Below are positions 14,201-29,200 of a stretch of 64,000 nt of DNA, piece after piece. Each line of letters starts with the position of its first letter. Position 1 is the first letter of the stretch. Below the pieces are notes generated by a model. That model searched no databases. It was not told where the DNA came from and saw nothing but the letters and a program-made list of their open reading frames with translations. Made by a program: the position numbers and the translations under genes. Source of the DNA: Macrostomum hystrix (lineage: Eukaryota > Platyhelminthes > Macrostomidae); assembly GCA_950097015.1 (NCBI GenBank), contig CATNEN010000038.1:7190001-7254000 (forward strand), read 5' to 3'.

Positions 14201-17200
14201 CCACGGGAATAAATTGTGTATTTTAACGGGACACTTGAGTCTGCATTGCTTCTGTTCACCCAGTTGTATATTTTGGTACGCAGCCTTCGGTAGCTGCGAC
14301 TGTTCTGTGCTGCACAGCTTGCCCATTCGGCCAGATGTAAGCAATTATTATTATTACTAGCATTGGTTTTGTCAGCCTAACTGAGAATCCTGCCTACGCT
14401 GAATACGAAGGGCCTGGCTGCGTGCAGCCTTAGTCTATGGGCCATAGACAATAAAGGACAAGCAAAGTGATAAAAAGGCATCCAATGTGAGAATCGATCG
14501 CTTTTTCTCTTTCCCCCAGCTCTCTCCACTCCTCCAAGCGCAACTCCTCCATCACTGCTTCTCAATCACCCGCAGTCTCGTTGCTTTCTTGCCTATTTAT
14601 CCAACACTTAGAATTAACAGAGTTCAGTCTTCACCACTGCAATAAAAATGCCCGCCTCATCTGTGGACCGCCAGCGACTCATCGCGGCCATTGAAAATGG
14701 AAGCTCACTAAGGGAGAATTTACACCCTTCCTCAACCCATCGGAACTGGCCAACAGTGCGCTGAAGGCACGGATCAAAAGCCGCCTGGCAGACGCTGGAC
14801 TAGTCAACGAGGAGGCCGTTGCTCCAGATGGCGTTAACAAAGAGGAGTGGCGATTCATGCTGTTAGAGAGGGAGGCGCGCGAAGCGATTGACGACAGTCA
14901 CTGCTGGGAAGGCTGCCGCGTGGGACTTACATAGCAGACGACTCTTTGGGCAGTGCATTGAGAGACGGTTATTTTAACTCTTTACTTTACTGTACTGTAT
15001 CATCCAGTGTGTTCCTGTTTCCGTTATTCCGTTTAAGCTATTGGCTAGTCATATGGCTCAGAAGGTATAAAAATAAAAGAATACGACGCATAGACCAATC
15101 GATTCTCACATTGGATGGCTTTTTATCACTTTGCTTGTCCTTTATTGTCTATGGCCCATAGACTAAGGCTGCACGCAGCCAGGCCCTTCGCAGTCAGCGT
15201 AGGCAGGATTCTCAGTTAGGCTGACAAAACCAATGCTTGGCCAAATGCCAATTTGGCAGCTCAAAAATGGCTGAAGTAGCATTGCACTGGTTGGTATCAG
15301 GCAGCCACGTTTCTAAATTTGGCATCCTGAGGCCTCTGCAAGGTGAGCCTGTGCGTAGATAATTAGTTAATTTGCCACCCCTGCAAGCTCCAGCGGAATG
15401 AAATTGGGATATTGTAAAGTTTGCTTTGGACTCACAAATAGCCATGAAGTGATATCCCAGTGCAGAAAGGGTAAGGAGCACAATAGCAGTGCCAAATTAA
15501 TATACTCCCATCAAACAACTATTTCCCTCACTCACCAATATGATCTCTCACAGTTCCCTCACACTGCTGTCTAGCAAAGCTCTTAAACATTTCGCAAATG
15601 GTATTTTTCTGACATTCGATACTCCCTTGCCTGCCAGCAGATGTAGCCGGATTCTGCAGGGCTCAAATTACCTGCTGGAAGCTGCTGGAAAAAAGCAACG
15701 AATTCGAACTCACCACCTGCGGCGAATCATGGCTGCCGCTGTCCCACACAGGCACTTCGGCTATTTGCGGCTCGGGAGTCACGGCGGCCGCCCGCCGTCC
15801 GGACGACTCGGAGTCGCTGGGCTGTCAAGAATGGAGAAACGCAAAGCCAGCGCTTGAAACTTGAGCAGATTTTTCTTGTCTTCCTTGAGTTTATTTTTGA
15901 GTTATGAAAAGTCAGATTTTCAGATGAGACCCGGCCTCGGGAAATGACGAGAAACAAGTGAAAAAGACTCGAGACACTGCTTTTTTCTGAGTGTTTTTTC
16001 ACCCTGAAAAATCACGAGACATTTTCTGACACTCGAGAAAAAGTGCATGACGTCACACCTCATATGACACTAAAAAGCATAAATGTGGCTAAAACTAAAA
16101 TAATAACTATGTCAGGCGAAAAGTGTGTGGCTGGTTGATGGTGAAATCCCATTCGGACGGATTGGTTCGTAAATGCAGTGGGTAAAATAAAAATGGATTA
16201 ATACTCGTATTAACAGCGTACTCAAATTCGGTGTAAGCTGAATAATAACTGAGTAGATTGCAAACTATTTTTGAAAAGCAAATCTGCTAGGATGAAAGAA
16301 ATAGGCGATCATCTGTTGCAATACGTGCTGACCTAAATAAATAAATAAATAAAGTTTATGAGCATGCAACGTCGGAAAAAAATGCTCACAGACCAAGAGC
16401 GACAGGACAATTGACAGTTACATTTACATGCACAAGGACTCGAAGCACGAGTGGGTTGATTACCAATTATTTTCAGAACGTATTTTGTAGGGAGTGAAGT
16501 AAAAACTATGTTTAAATCTATTGAAACGTTGTTAACTGAGTGATGAACATGTAAATGCCCTGTTTTAATTATTTGCCAATACAATTTCCTGCTTGCATCA
16601 TGTCATCCTTCACCACCCCTAAAACCCTACTCATCTGTTGAAGCTGATGAAATAGTTGAATACAACTAGTCAAACATACAATGTATTTCAGTCTCGTTCC
16701 TCAATGCCGTTAAGCAGTTTATAATAGAGTGGAATTTTCGTGCAAAAAATTGTTAACGTTTGTACAACCACGCACTCAAACAGACGAACGAACACGAGGT
16801 ATATAGCATGAGCATGCAGATTAAGCAGCCCCACAATGCACTCTCATCTACAGGTACCTAATGGAGACCTGACTCACCATAACCAGCAAGACATAGTCCT
16901 TAAAAAATGAAAAACATTGCACTCATGAGGTCACTGTTCGCTCAGCTTTGAAATAAAATATGGTTATCTGGTTTTAAACAATTTTGAACATAGTAAATAG
17001 GTGTGCATATTTCATAGATTTTGATATTGATTCCTATGAAGATATATAGGAATATTCGAACTATATATTTCAATCAAAAGCCTAAATAGAGCTTAAAGTC
17101 CTGTGTTTAGAGCTTCAGTGAAAGGTCGGGAGTTCGAAGCGCAACACAAGGGAGATACTGGAATTCCCATTAGCTTCTGTTCAACTTGCTGTAAAATGGG

Positions 17201-20200
17201 TACCAGCATCAGCTGGTGTGCAATACTTGGGTGGGTTTAGTGGCCAATCTATCCTATAATTCAATGAGATAAGTCAATAAGCTCAATTCAATAATAAGAA
17301 CCCATCGTTTAATAGTAAAATACCACAGGGGGTATTAGAAATACCCCACTGCCTACTTCATGATAGCTCCCAAACCGAATGACCGATTTTAGGATTGGGA
17401 GCTAGAGACGAAAAGCTTTTGAGATGCCGATCGGGTGCTTTTGTTAAAGATCCCGACGGTCGCGCTGATGCTCTACAGGGTGATGAAATGGACCCTGGTG
17501 ACTAGGATGCTGAGAACAACTGATTGACGTAATGAAATTTTGTGAGCTGAAAAATTAAGCCTACATTGATGGTTTTGCCACCAGACGCCTCGACAAGAAT
17601 CGTTGAATATCTCGACGAAGCCGATGCCTGTGTTCTGGATTTTCATGTCGATTGGTTGGATATAGTAGAAGATACAGAAAAAGTGTGGGTGCTTGAAATG
17701 CTCATTGAGTTCTTTCTACGAGCACATTCTAAATGCATGACTCGCCCTCTATCATAGTTTACGTAATTTTGGATTTTCATTTTCACAAACGGCGATAGCG
17801 TGCGAGTCTGGGATAATTGCAGCCAAAGTGCGCACTCACGCATGCGGGATTCAGCAGGGATTGGACGCAGAATTCCACAGGCGATGGCGCGTTCCTGATC
17901 AGGTTGACGGCCTCCTCGTGAGTCGCGTGCGTCAGGTCCTGGCCGCAGACCTGAGAGGGACGGGATAAATCATACTTGTGACCTGATTGGAGAGATCAAA
18001 GTCACGGGCCGCAGATTGATACACCTTTTTTGAAAACCCAGTGGCTTTCTTCGTGTGTGGCAATTCAGTGCTTTTAATATTACTGCATGTCTAAGATTCG
18101 AAATTAAATCTACATCCGCCCGCTATGACCCAAATATGTTACAAAATTCAGTATCTTCCCAGTTCGATATGGGGAGTTTTTTAGCTAGTCAAAGAACAAA
18201 TCTCAAGATCAAGAGCTGATAAGTCGCCTCACCGCCAGTATCCGGTCGCCGGTTCGTAGAACACCGTCGCGCCGATCTGGCCCGGCATCGGCCACCTGCT
18301 TGATGAAGACGCCGCTGACTCCCTGCTGCAGGTCGTGGCCGTTAACCTTGCCGCCAACGATAACAACGCCGAGGCTGCGGTTCTCATCACGCCGAAGTCG
18401 AACGATTCGAGGCTTGCTCCAGCTGCTGGCGTTGGCACTAGCTGGCGAGCCGTCCAACGACAGCGACTTCTCGCGAGTCTGAGGCGGCGTCTGTTCTGAT
18501 ACCGCGTGCTCAGCCGTTGCTTCATCTTGAGTCGGCAACGAATCTTCCGCTTCTCTCCTCTCCGCCGTTGCAGCCATGACTTCTTCATCCTCGTCCGCAA
18601 AGGGTACTGGCTCTTCTTGAACATTTCCGTTTGTCATGGTTGGCGACGGTGCCAAGTCACTGAGTGGATCTTCCTTGGAGTAGGAGTGAACTCTGTGAAT
18701 CGCAAGGATGGGATTCAAAGTATTTTCGTTCATTGAGGCTCACTAAATCTTCACACTAAGTATCTCACAAATGCTTACAAATGATTTGCATTCAAGGTAG
18801 CCAAGCTTACATTGCATATTCGTAGCGGCTGTGCGGCTCAGTCGCTGAAGCCTGCTTTGCCTGCCGCGAGTTCAAGGAGGCCAAGTGCTTAGCCACATCC
18901 ACACACGGGTAGTACCGGATGCTGCAGTTATTAGGAAAATCAGCACGAATAGGTGTGCTAGACGTCAAGATGACACAATAATAAAATTACATTCGCAACA
19001 ATGAATAAAAATACAAGTTCCAACGATAAACAGACAGTAAATGGCAGAACTGAATACCGTACGCAGGCACACATCTGTCTGCGTACGTACATCTGTCTGA
19101 ATTTCTCATCGTCAGGTAATGTACAATCTCATTGTGCCTTGGAGTTTGGTTATCAAGGGCGTAAATGGCGCGACAAGCTCACCAAATGAATGCGCATAGA
19201 CTCGCCGCGGAATCGGGGAAAATAGGCGGCGGAATCGCTGTCTAAAATATCAAATAAGAGTCCAGCAGCCCTCACCACAGGTCTCGGCCAAGTGCACCAG
19301 CGCAGCGCAGCCGCTCTCTTGCCTCCGATGTGGATACCCGCCTCAGCGAGTCGGAATTGACCGCCGTGACGAAGTCGCCAGGTCGCAGACTGCCATCGGC
19401 GTGGGCCAGGCCGCCCTCCAAGACGCGGCGCACAATGCAGCCGTTGACGCCGGAGTCCACGGACTCCACTAAGAGGCCCAAGTCGAGGGTGTCACCAGGT
19501 CGAGGACGGAGAAGCAGCGTTCGCTCTAGGGACTGGGGTAACTGTAGCTGCAACGGCTGCAGTCAGGTTAATCTTTTTATTATCTTTTTATTATCTTCTC
19601 AGCACCTTTCTCATGACATTTCAACCGCGATTTTAAACACTAGATGATGCAATGATGGTTTTAGAATCGAGTTCTGAGCGACAAATTTTGATAGCTATTA
19701 CTAATGGGGCAGCAAGGTTCGTTCCTAGAAAAGTAAGAAACGCTCTTATATGTAAATAAGCGACAAATATAATGTGCATACCTGTGGCACCTGCGGCGGT
19801 GGGGGAGTGACTGCGCCGAAGTAGCTGATAGTTGTGGCCCCGCTAAATGCCACTTGACGAGCAGGCCGCATCAGCGCCAACTCGTCCTCTTCGTCGTCGA
19901 TTTCTGCTTCAACATCGAGCAGCTCCTGAGGGCAGGTTAATAGAGCTGGAATTACTAAAACGGATGCAGATTACTTTCACCCTTAGTCTCCTGTAAATGA
20001 AAGCTCAGCATTCAAATGTGAGCTTGAGTATAGCTTTTGCCATTCAATCTCAGTGTTTTGTCATTCATACTCAGCCCCCATAGAATTAATCCAGCCAGTT
20101 GGCGCGGTTTGGCCCATAAACTATCGCTCTGTGCCATTCAATCTCGGGTTTTGTCTCGGGTTTTGAACAGAGTGGCACAGAGTGATAGTTTATGGGCCAA

Positions 20201-23200
20201 ACCGCGCCAACTGGCTGGATTAATTCTATGGGGGCTGAGTATGAATGACAAAACACTGAGATTAAATGGCAAAAGCTATACTAGATGAAGTCACTTAGGT
20301 CAATGGATTAATTTATCTACTTTGTCTACGAAGTATTAACAAAATTAGCTTCGCCAAAAAGCTCTCAGCTGATTATCCAGAGGCTAATCTCTGACTATCA
20401 GAGTCGTGCACTTATCGGCCGAATCATTAGCTGATTCACGAAAACACGAACTCATGCGTGGAAATGCACTCACTGCGACGGTTCAATAAAAATAACAAAA
20501 GTACAAGCGCGTGTAAATATAATGGTTAAAATTTTTCCTGATATCATGCCTAGTTTGCTTTGGCAGCTTATCCCACTCTCCTAATCCAAAGGTTTATATT
20601 CAACAAAGATATTTTCTGCTGATAACTATCCGACGGATTGCCAAATCACGCATGTGCTGACAGCGATTATAGACAATCCGAAATCGCAGTATGAAAAACA
20701 CTTCTGAGTATATAAGACTCAACTGCTTTATCGACATGCGTGCTTAATTGATACTGAAAATTTTAATTTTACTCTGAACATGCTTTCTATAATATAGCTC
20801 TGTATATAGAGACCAATTTTACATGCCAGATTCACTCTCTACTATAATCAGTAGCGAGTAAAGCGAATGCGACTTCTAAATAGCTAATTTACCTGCATAG
20901 GGAACCGCAGGTAGCTAAACTCTGCGTTGCGGATTACGTCACCATCCGTTTGATCTCCCTGACCGAAAAAGGGAGCGTAATTTTATACAATGTACCGAGT
21001 ACTCAAAGATGAATGCAAGATTTCAAATAAAATGGCTTCGACATGCATGATGAGGTTATCCGAAAGTTGGTCACGACAACACCAAAAAAACAAAATTACA
21101 AAATAGTTATCAGAAACGAGGAAAATGCTTTTGAACAACATACAGGCGGTTAATACAGGAAACAATATTTAGACTTCTGCAGAGAAGGTGTATCGATAAC
21201 CTGTGCCACAACAGAGTGGGAAATGCAGATGCGCATGCTGGATGACCAACTGCTTGTTTCTGCATGAGCTAAATTTTACAACGATTCGCAGCTGCTGTGT
21301 CCTCGCCGCCTCTCAGTCCATCCTCACCTGGTGATTAAACAGAGCATCTGTGTCGGAGCCGCAGTCTTCTACTCGCTCCAGCTCGAGCAGCATGTCGCCC
21401 GACGACGAGGATGATGCAAGACTGTCTAGCGATGAAGAGGAAGTGGAACACTTTGAAAAGGAGCGCGTATGAACTGTTGTCTTCATGTCATCCTGTTGAT
21501 CGTCTAGACGAAATTTGTCGCGAGCAGCTTCGATGGCCGATGCAACAATTCGCTGAGCGAAAGTCGCTTCATTTTCGAAGATTGGGTTCGCTGACGTCTC
21601 GAGAGGTGACAAGGTGGATGCCAAGGAGCTCCTGGTGCTGGTCGTGCTGGGGTGGGGTCTAGGCTGGCTCGCCAGTTGGCTCAAAACTGTAGCCAGAGCC
21701 TGCTGAACAATCTGTGCGCTGTAATAATTCAGTGCCTCCGAGCTCGGTGACTCAGAGTTGTAAGCCTCCTCCTCAGCTATGGAAGATCGGGAGTCTACAG
21801 ACACTCGAGAGCGAACACTGCTATTCTCAGGGGTGAGAAATTCCTGATCGAGTGCACCTGTCAATTCCAGTCTCAGTGCTCTAGCATGCTCACGCAGACA
21901 GCTGTCGGACCCGGCGAAGTCTTCCTCGATGCTGTCTAGTCGTGAGGACACCGAGGAGCTAGCTATTTGCAACGGTAGCTGCTTGGACGCCTGAGGCTGC
22001 TGAAGCTGCTGCTGCTGATGCTGATGCCACAGTTGTGGTGTGGACAGGTTTGACTGCCACGCAATAAGAAATTCAGGGGACATGAGACTTTTCATTCCGT
22101 TTTAAATGAAGCAATCATAAGTTAAGATGAGAAACGTTAGATGCTACGGGCGTAGTTTCTTAAAAAAATAATAATAACTATTATTGGATTGAACAGTTTT
22201 ACATTTTATACAATTTATTTAGAATTTTTACCTAAATTAAAATCGCAGAACAAGAAAACTGCTCGTACTTTACGGAGTTTTATTACACATTGCGTTAGTT
22301 TTTTTCAAGCCTGTACATTTTGGTTATGAATGTAAAAATTACAAATTTATTTTCCCCAGACACGGAGCTTATGCGTTCACGCGTTACGCTTACTTGCCTA
22401 ATTAAAGAGCATTAAGATCTTTTTCGCCCTACCTTCTTGCGCAGCTGCATCTGATATTGACTTTGTGGCTGACGGCCAGCCAGCTGGCGATATTCCGCGT
22501 TGCTGGCATTGCGCTCGGCCACTGCCGACGCAAGCGGTTGCGGCTTTGCTACGCCAATGACAATGCGACCGCGTGGCGCAGACTTCAGACAGCGCACCGT
22601 CTCCTCCAGGCTGGCTCGCTCCAGGTTCGTGTCGTTGACAAAAAGCAGGCGATCGCCAGGCAGGAGTCGACCGTCGCGATGCGCCACGCCGCCAGGTACC
22701 AAGCTCCGAATAATAATGACAGTCTCGTCTGCACTAAGCGGGTCCTGGTAGTCTAGCACGCTGAAGCCTAGTCCGGCCGGCGTCTTCTCCAGCTCGACAA
22801 TTGTCGGATTGTTAGACCAGAAGCCGGTGTTTAAAAAATCATCAAACGATCGGCTTTTGCTGTTGCTGGCGTTGCCGCTGCCACCAACGCCCCGATACGG
22901 TAGCGTTGCCGTAGCGGCATCGTTATCTTCGTTTTCAACACTATGCTGCTGTCGCGTCGCTGTTCTCGGTGTCATCAAGTCGTCGTCGTCCATCTGGTCG
23001 ATATCGAGGCTGTCTGTGTCGCTGCCGGTTGCAGCAGTCACACCCGCTTTCTGATCGATACGCCGAGCACAAACGATGCGGACGTGTCGGGGCAGGGTTT
23101 TGAGGATTTCTACCACCTCCAGGTGATTTAAACCATACAGTTTCTTTCCATTAACCTGGAATCGATTGAGGTTTGGAAAAAGCATTGAGTCCATCAATTT

Positions 23201-26200
23201 TTATTTGATAGTAGTAGAACAAATACAATTAAAACGTTCGTAATTATATTATTATTGATTACACCTGCCCCGAACGGGTCAGATTTTCAGACGCAGATAT
23301 TGCGCGGCGCATCTGAAAGCTACGCATGGCTGTTGAGTCCATGGACTGGTAAGGGCGCCACACCCACCCTCAATTCCCCCTGCTAATTCAATTTAACAGC
23401 AGTGTGAACTAAAGCAATGCATTGTGATTTGTGAAATGTCTTGCTAAAAGACACAAATTGTTCCAGTAGACTTTAAGTCGTGGACTCGTGTCGTGAGTCC
23501 GTCGCTCTAACCATTCAATGCTTCATCATCTTTGGCTTATAGGGTTATACCAGCGTAGGCATAGCCTTCTTAGCGAGAAACAGTTGCTTGGCCGTTAGTT
23601 TCATTATCATCTTCCCAGCAGTCTACAGAGCTTTTCTTATATTGTTGCTGCAGATGCTAGAAAGAGCTGTCACTTAACATTCCACAGGCCCCACATTGAA
23701 CAGGAAGGAGCGACGGACTGACCCGCAGCCAAGCAGTGTACAAATGTACATGCCCACAGCCCCAGCCGTAGCTTTAAAAACCCTTTAAGGGGTGAAACTA
23801 GCGCGCGCAACCCACCACCCCAATCTCTCTCACCCGCGCAAACAGCTTTCTATCCAACACTGCCTGACCCTTCCCTATTCTATATTCTTAGGCCTGAGGA
23901 TACGAGTGCTCCGTGAGTAAGGGTGAGAAGTGAAGTGCGGCACGGCAAGTAAGAAGCAGCGAGGCTGCAGCTGGCTGATAACAGGTTACCACGAGATTAA
24001 AACACGCACCTCGAATCGGTCCTTACTAATTCAAGTCTTTCTTGCGCGCCCGTGCACGCAGAGAAAAGTGTACGCGCGGTTCACATGGAATCGACAACCC
24101 CGCAACGGGCTTATGGTTTCGACTGAGTACGACATTGCAATGGGGCGGGAGTTGAGGGTAAAAGCAGCACGCAGGCCTGCGCTGTCCTGCCACGCTTTCC
24201 GTGGCTTTTCCGTGGAACAAACTTTCGGCTGGTTTACATAGTTCATATGGTTACGGATGGTTCCTTCTGGACTGTCGAGCGAAGCCACCTTGACTGTATG
24301 AATTCTTGTAGCCATCGAGCCGAGCTGAGAAAGCAAGGGCTCAAGACAAGTCACGGAAGTGTAGGGGATATGGAAGGCTCCGACAAGCGGCTTACGCCAG
24401 CCGCATTGCGCAGCTTCCAATTAACGAAGCACCAGGTTGTCAACGAGAAGTCAAAGAGAGACGGCCTGAGCCCTGTGCTAGCCGCCGCAGCCAACGGTCA
24501 TCTGGAAGTGGTACGTTGCCTAGTTAAAAATGGCGCCAACATTAACGACCGCAACCCGGATGGTCAGACGCCGTTGATTCTGGCCGCTAAAAATGGCTAC
24601 CAGCCGCTGATGCGACTTCTTGTGAACTATGGCGCCAATCTGGACATTCAGGACGCCAAGGGCCGAACAGCTTTAATGCACGCTCTGGCAGAGGGTCGTC
24701 TGGAGCTCGCCCGCTTTCTCATGGAACTAGGCGCGAGTCAGGCTCCAGTCGATCGAGACGGTAAGACGGCTCTGTTTGTTGCTGCCGAGTGGGGCCACGT
24801 AGCAATAGTAGAGCACCTGCTCATTGAGAAGATCGGCGCTGACCTGGCTGCTAAGGATCGTCAAGGACGCACTGTGCTCATGATGCTGGCCAGAGCTGGC
24901 AAAGCATGGCCGATGTACAAGTACATCAGTGAGACCGAGCTGGGGAAGCTTATTAACGATCACGACTCTGCTGGCTTTACTCCCTTGTTGCACGCTGCTG
25001 AAGCTGGAAAATTCGCAATGTGCGCTCGCCTCATCAAATGGGGTGCCAACGTCAAAGCTGTGACCAATGACGGACGAACAGTCATCATGCTAGCATGCCA
25101 ACGACCTCAGATCAGCTGCGCTACCGCTGACAGCGATGCGGTCGACTTCGCTGCATCTTCTGATGAAGCTGCCGTTGAACCGTTGGACCAGATGTCGTTC
25201 GTCACCGCAATGGTAGAACGTGGTGTCGCAATAGACGCTGTAGACCAGAAGGGCAGAACGGCCTTGTTCTACGCTGCAGAGCATGCCGAACTGCAGCTGC
25301 TGAAGTTTCTGCTTACCAAGCACGCCGGCTGTGTTCGAGCCGATGCCAGAGATGCAGCCGGCAACACAATCCTGCATGCCGCAGCGCGCACGGGCAACGA
25401 GTCCGCTGTGCGCTATCTGACAGGCGTTCCAGCTTTTGCCAGACTCGTTGACGAGCCAAACTCAGCATCAGAGACGCCGATTCGCCTGGCAATCACGTCA
25501 AAGAAGCTAGCCATTGTCCAGAACCTGGTTGAACGAGGTGCGAGTCTGGAAAAGTCAAATCGTAGCTCGGAGACGCCGCTACTCTGTGCTGCCTGCGAGA
25601 ATGGGGCCGACGACATTGTTGAGTATCTGCTCGATAAGGGATTCCACCCAGACTCAGCTGACTCTGAGGGTGTGACAGCCCTAATGGCCGCAACCCGGAG
25701 TGACCATATTCAAGTTGTTAAGCGTCTATTGAAGGCCTCTGCTAATGTCAACGTATTAAGTAAGAAAGGTTTTACAGCTCTGACTCTTGCTGTACAAACA
25801 GTTAACGTTGCCATATGTAAACTGCTGCTCAATCATAATGCCGATCCTAATCTGATGCCTGATGGCAAATCTGACTGCAAAACACTTTGCTCAATTGCTG
25901 CCACACTAGACAGCAATGCACTGTTGGAACTTCTAGCTGAGTTCAGAGCGGATCCATTCAAAATGGATTCACAAGGTCGTAACGCTCTGTACTACAGTGT
26001 ACTGTTGAACAGATCCGGCCCACTAAAAACGCTCATTAAGTGGAGTTTTGGAAGGCGCCTCGATGATTACTTTCCATATGAAGGAAAGAAGTACACACTC
26101 CTGCACATCGCTGCCGAGCGAGGCAGTATGGAGGCCATGAAACAGCTCTTCAACGGCCAGCCATCTAGGGACATCAAGTCTAGCATCGGCGAAACTGCGC

Positions 26201-29200
26201 TTCACATTGCGTGTCGACGGCAAGATTTAACCATGGTGTGTACGCTCTCCCTGTTTGCGTCAAAGATAAATATAAACACACCGAGAGACAGTGACCAGTT
26301 TACACCCCTCATGATTGCCGGTCAACTAGGCAATCAGGCCATTGTTGTCGATCTGATCAAAAAGGGTGCCGAAATAAACAAACGATTGCCCGACGGAAGG
26401 ACGGCACTAATATTGACTATTAAGGGCAGTGAGACAGCAATCTGCCGCGTGCCGCTAATAACCTGTCTGTTGAAGTTCGGAGCCATTTACGACACGCCAA
26501 TCGATAAGCAGCATCTTGGTCAAAAGACGTATAACTTGCTGATAGCAATCGATAAAGGTCGTGCAGGTAACGAACAACAAACGCAAGTTTCTACGCAAAC
26601 CGATCCACAGGCAAAACAGAATTCGGCAAATGCTGCTCAAAGTTCGCCTTCTACGACTCCAGCTTCTCCATCTGCATCTCAGAGTCCGAAGACGAAGACG
26701 AACACACCAATGACAACAGAGGAACGTCTCAAGGCAAAGCTAAAGAAGAAGCAACTCCAGCCTCAGGACGTGCCAAAGGCGGCAGAAGCTGAAACAAAGA
26801 AAGCCGAGCCGTTCTCGGTTAGAGCCAAGAAGGCGCGCGATGAGGTGCAGCGCACGCTGGATGCAGCGGAGACTAATGCGAAGCGCATCTCAGGCATGAT
26901 GAAGAAGTACGTTGAAGTCACTGCCATACCGGATCCGAAGCAGGACAAGTGTAGCGACAGTCTGGCCAAAGAAATGAAGAAGCAGGATATCACTCGCTTG
27001 TACAAACGACCTTTTATTCTTTCTTACGAGCAAAAGCAACAGAACCGGTTGATTCGCGAATTTTCAGTGAAGATGGACAAAATAAGACAGGACATTGTAA
27101 AAAAATTTGAAGACAAACTGGACATCATGTGCGGCCGAAAATCAAGGCCCTCAGAACCGCTAAGTGCGAGCCCCGTATCGAAAATGAGCGACACCTCCGA
27201 AACTAACTCGATCGTGGATCTTTTATCTGAAAATCTAATCAGGAAGAGGCGCAGGCGTTCATGGGAACTTTTTTATAGACTTAAGTACGAAATAAAGCTA
27301 AAGAAGTCAAGCAAAAACAGACTGCGTTCGTCATTGATCCGACGACTCCTGGTGCTGAAGACCAGTCGGGCCAAAAAGCGACGCAGACACCGTCTGCCGA
27401 TATTTTGGGAAGCTACTTGGCATCGGAAAATAGTCCGCCGCCATCTGGCACCCCGAATGCGATGGCTGTACCAGGCGGCTAAACAGAGCGCGAGCGACCT
27501 CACAGCCAAATTCAGCTACGTGAGGCTTGAAGGCATCGCATCAGGTGTGCAAGAAGGGGCAGTCTGGTGGCAGCCGCTGCCGGAGTGGACAGTTTCTGAA
27601 GAAAAAGCCGGCAGAGTGCAGAAGAAGTTTAAGAAATCATCTAAAATGAGTTTAGAGTCGCGCGTTTCCATGCTGAAGGCTTCCACTGGCCATCGCTGCA
27701 ACCTGCTGGTTCGATGTGGCCAGAGACCTACTGAAATCAAGCTTTACAACGACTGGAGGGACAGTCAGATGCAGCTGGATCTGAGTTGTTCCATCGAACC
27801 GGAGCTGTTTCATGTTAGGCGACTCAAGCGCGATCGTCGGCCGGACATTGTCGTCCGATTGACAGTGGACTCGCGCCGGTGCCTGTGGGACTCCCGCGAA
27901 CTGCGCGTGCTAGCGGACTCGCTGGTAAGCGCCTCGAAAAACGCGCCAGTCGGAGCTGAGCCGGCCTTAGAACTAGATCGCCAGCGTCGCCTGCTTGAGT
28001 GCCTGGCGCGACGATGGACCTACCAGCAGCTGAAGGCAGTCGGTGGCGACCCACAGGAACTAGATATGTCGTCGGGTGTAGGCATGTTGCACCCGAGCCT
28101 GTCGACAAAGCTACTGGCTGTGGCGCTGCACGTGGGCCTGGCGCGGTCAGTCGACGCCGCTTACTCCGTCCACGGCGACGATGTTCTACTTTTCCAGCAG
28201 CCGACCCAGAAGGAGCTAAAGCAAGTGTTGGGTCTGCTGGGTCGTGGCCGAGTCATTCTCAAAGAGGCACTTCGATTTAAAAATTAAGTTCCTGCCGCTT
28301 TTCACGGCCTCACCAAACTGAACCAAGACTTTGCTGGTTTTATTTTTGCGAAGGTTATCGAAGTAATCGACAATAAAATTTGATAATTTTGCTTCCTTTC
28401 GGATTCATCTAATAAAATGACTACTGCTCAATTCAATCCTCTAAAAATGGCCTATGCTTGTTCGATCATCACGAATTTTCCTGTGACTTTCACAGTCTGC
28501 GAGTTTCCTGTGACTTTCCTGTGATTTTCACAGATTCCTGTGACTTTAGACCATTCTCTCCAGCGATCCTAATGCAGTTCGATGTTTAATTTCACTAAAA
28601 ATGTGGCCAATATTTCTCACTGTGCTAATTTCACTATACTTTTTACTTTCTTTTTCACCGAAATTTCCAAGAACTCTGTTTTATGTCGTAATACAACAAA
28701 GTGAAACTGTTGTACTGTCTAGAAAAATACTTCTAGATGATTTTAGCTCGCGGTAACGATAATCAATAAATACAGGCATTGTTTTTTTCAATTAAATATG
28801 CTGCTGAGATTGTGGTAAAGCTTCCATTCTTTAAGAAAATTAAAAGATGAACTAAAGTTTATTACCTGGCCAATGCTACTCTGCTACTCATAGTACGAGT
28901 CAAATTAAACTATCAATCAAATTATAAGTTAAATTTGCGTATACTTACATTGGTAGTAGTATAGAAGTGTAGAATAATACCGTTTCGATGTTTACATAAT
29001 AGTTGTGTTGTCCCATATAAATATTGTAGCATCAATTAGTCCAAACTCACAAGACCCACATTTATTAGCTTCACATCGACAGCCCCAGTCGATATAGCCG
29101 CATATCTGTAGCCCCATATCCGTAGCCCTATATCCGTAGCCCCATCCGTAGCCCCATATCCGTAGCCCTATATCCGTAGCCGCATATCCATAGCCCCATA

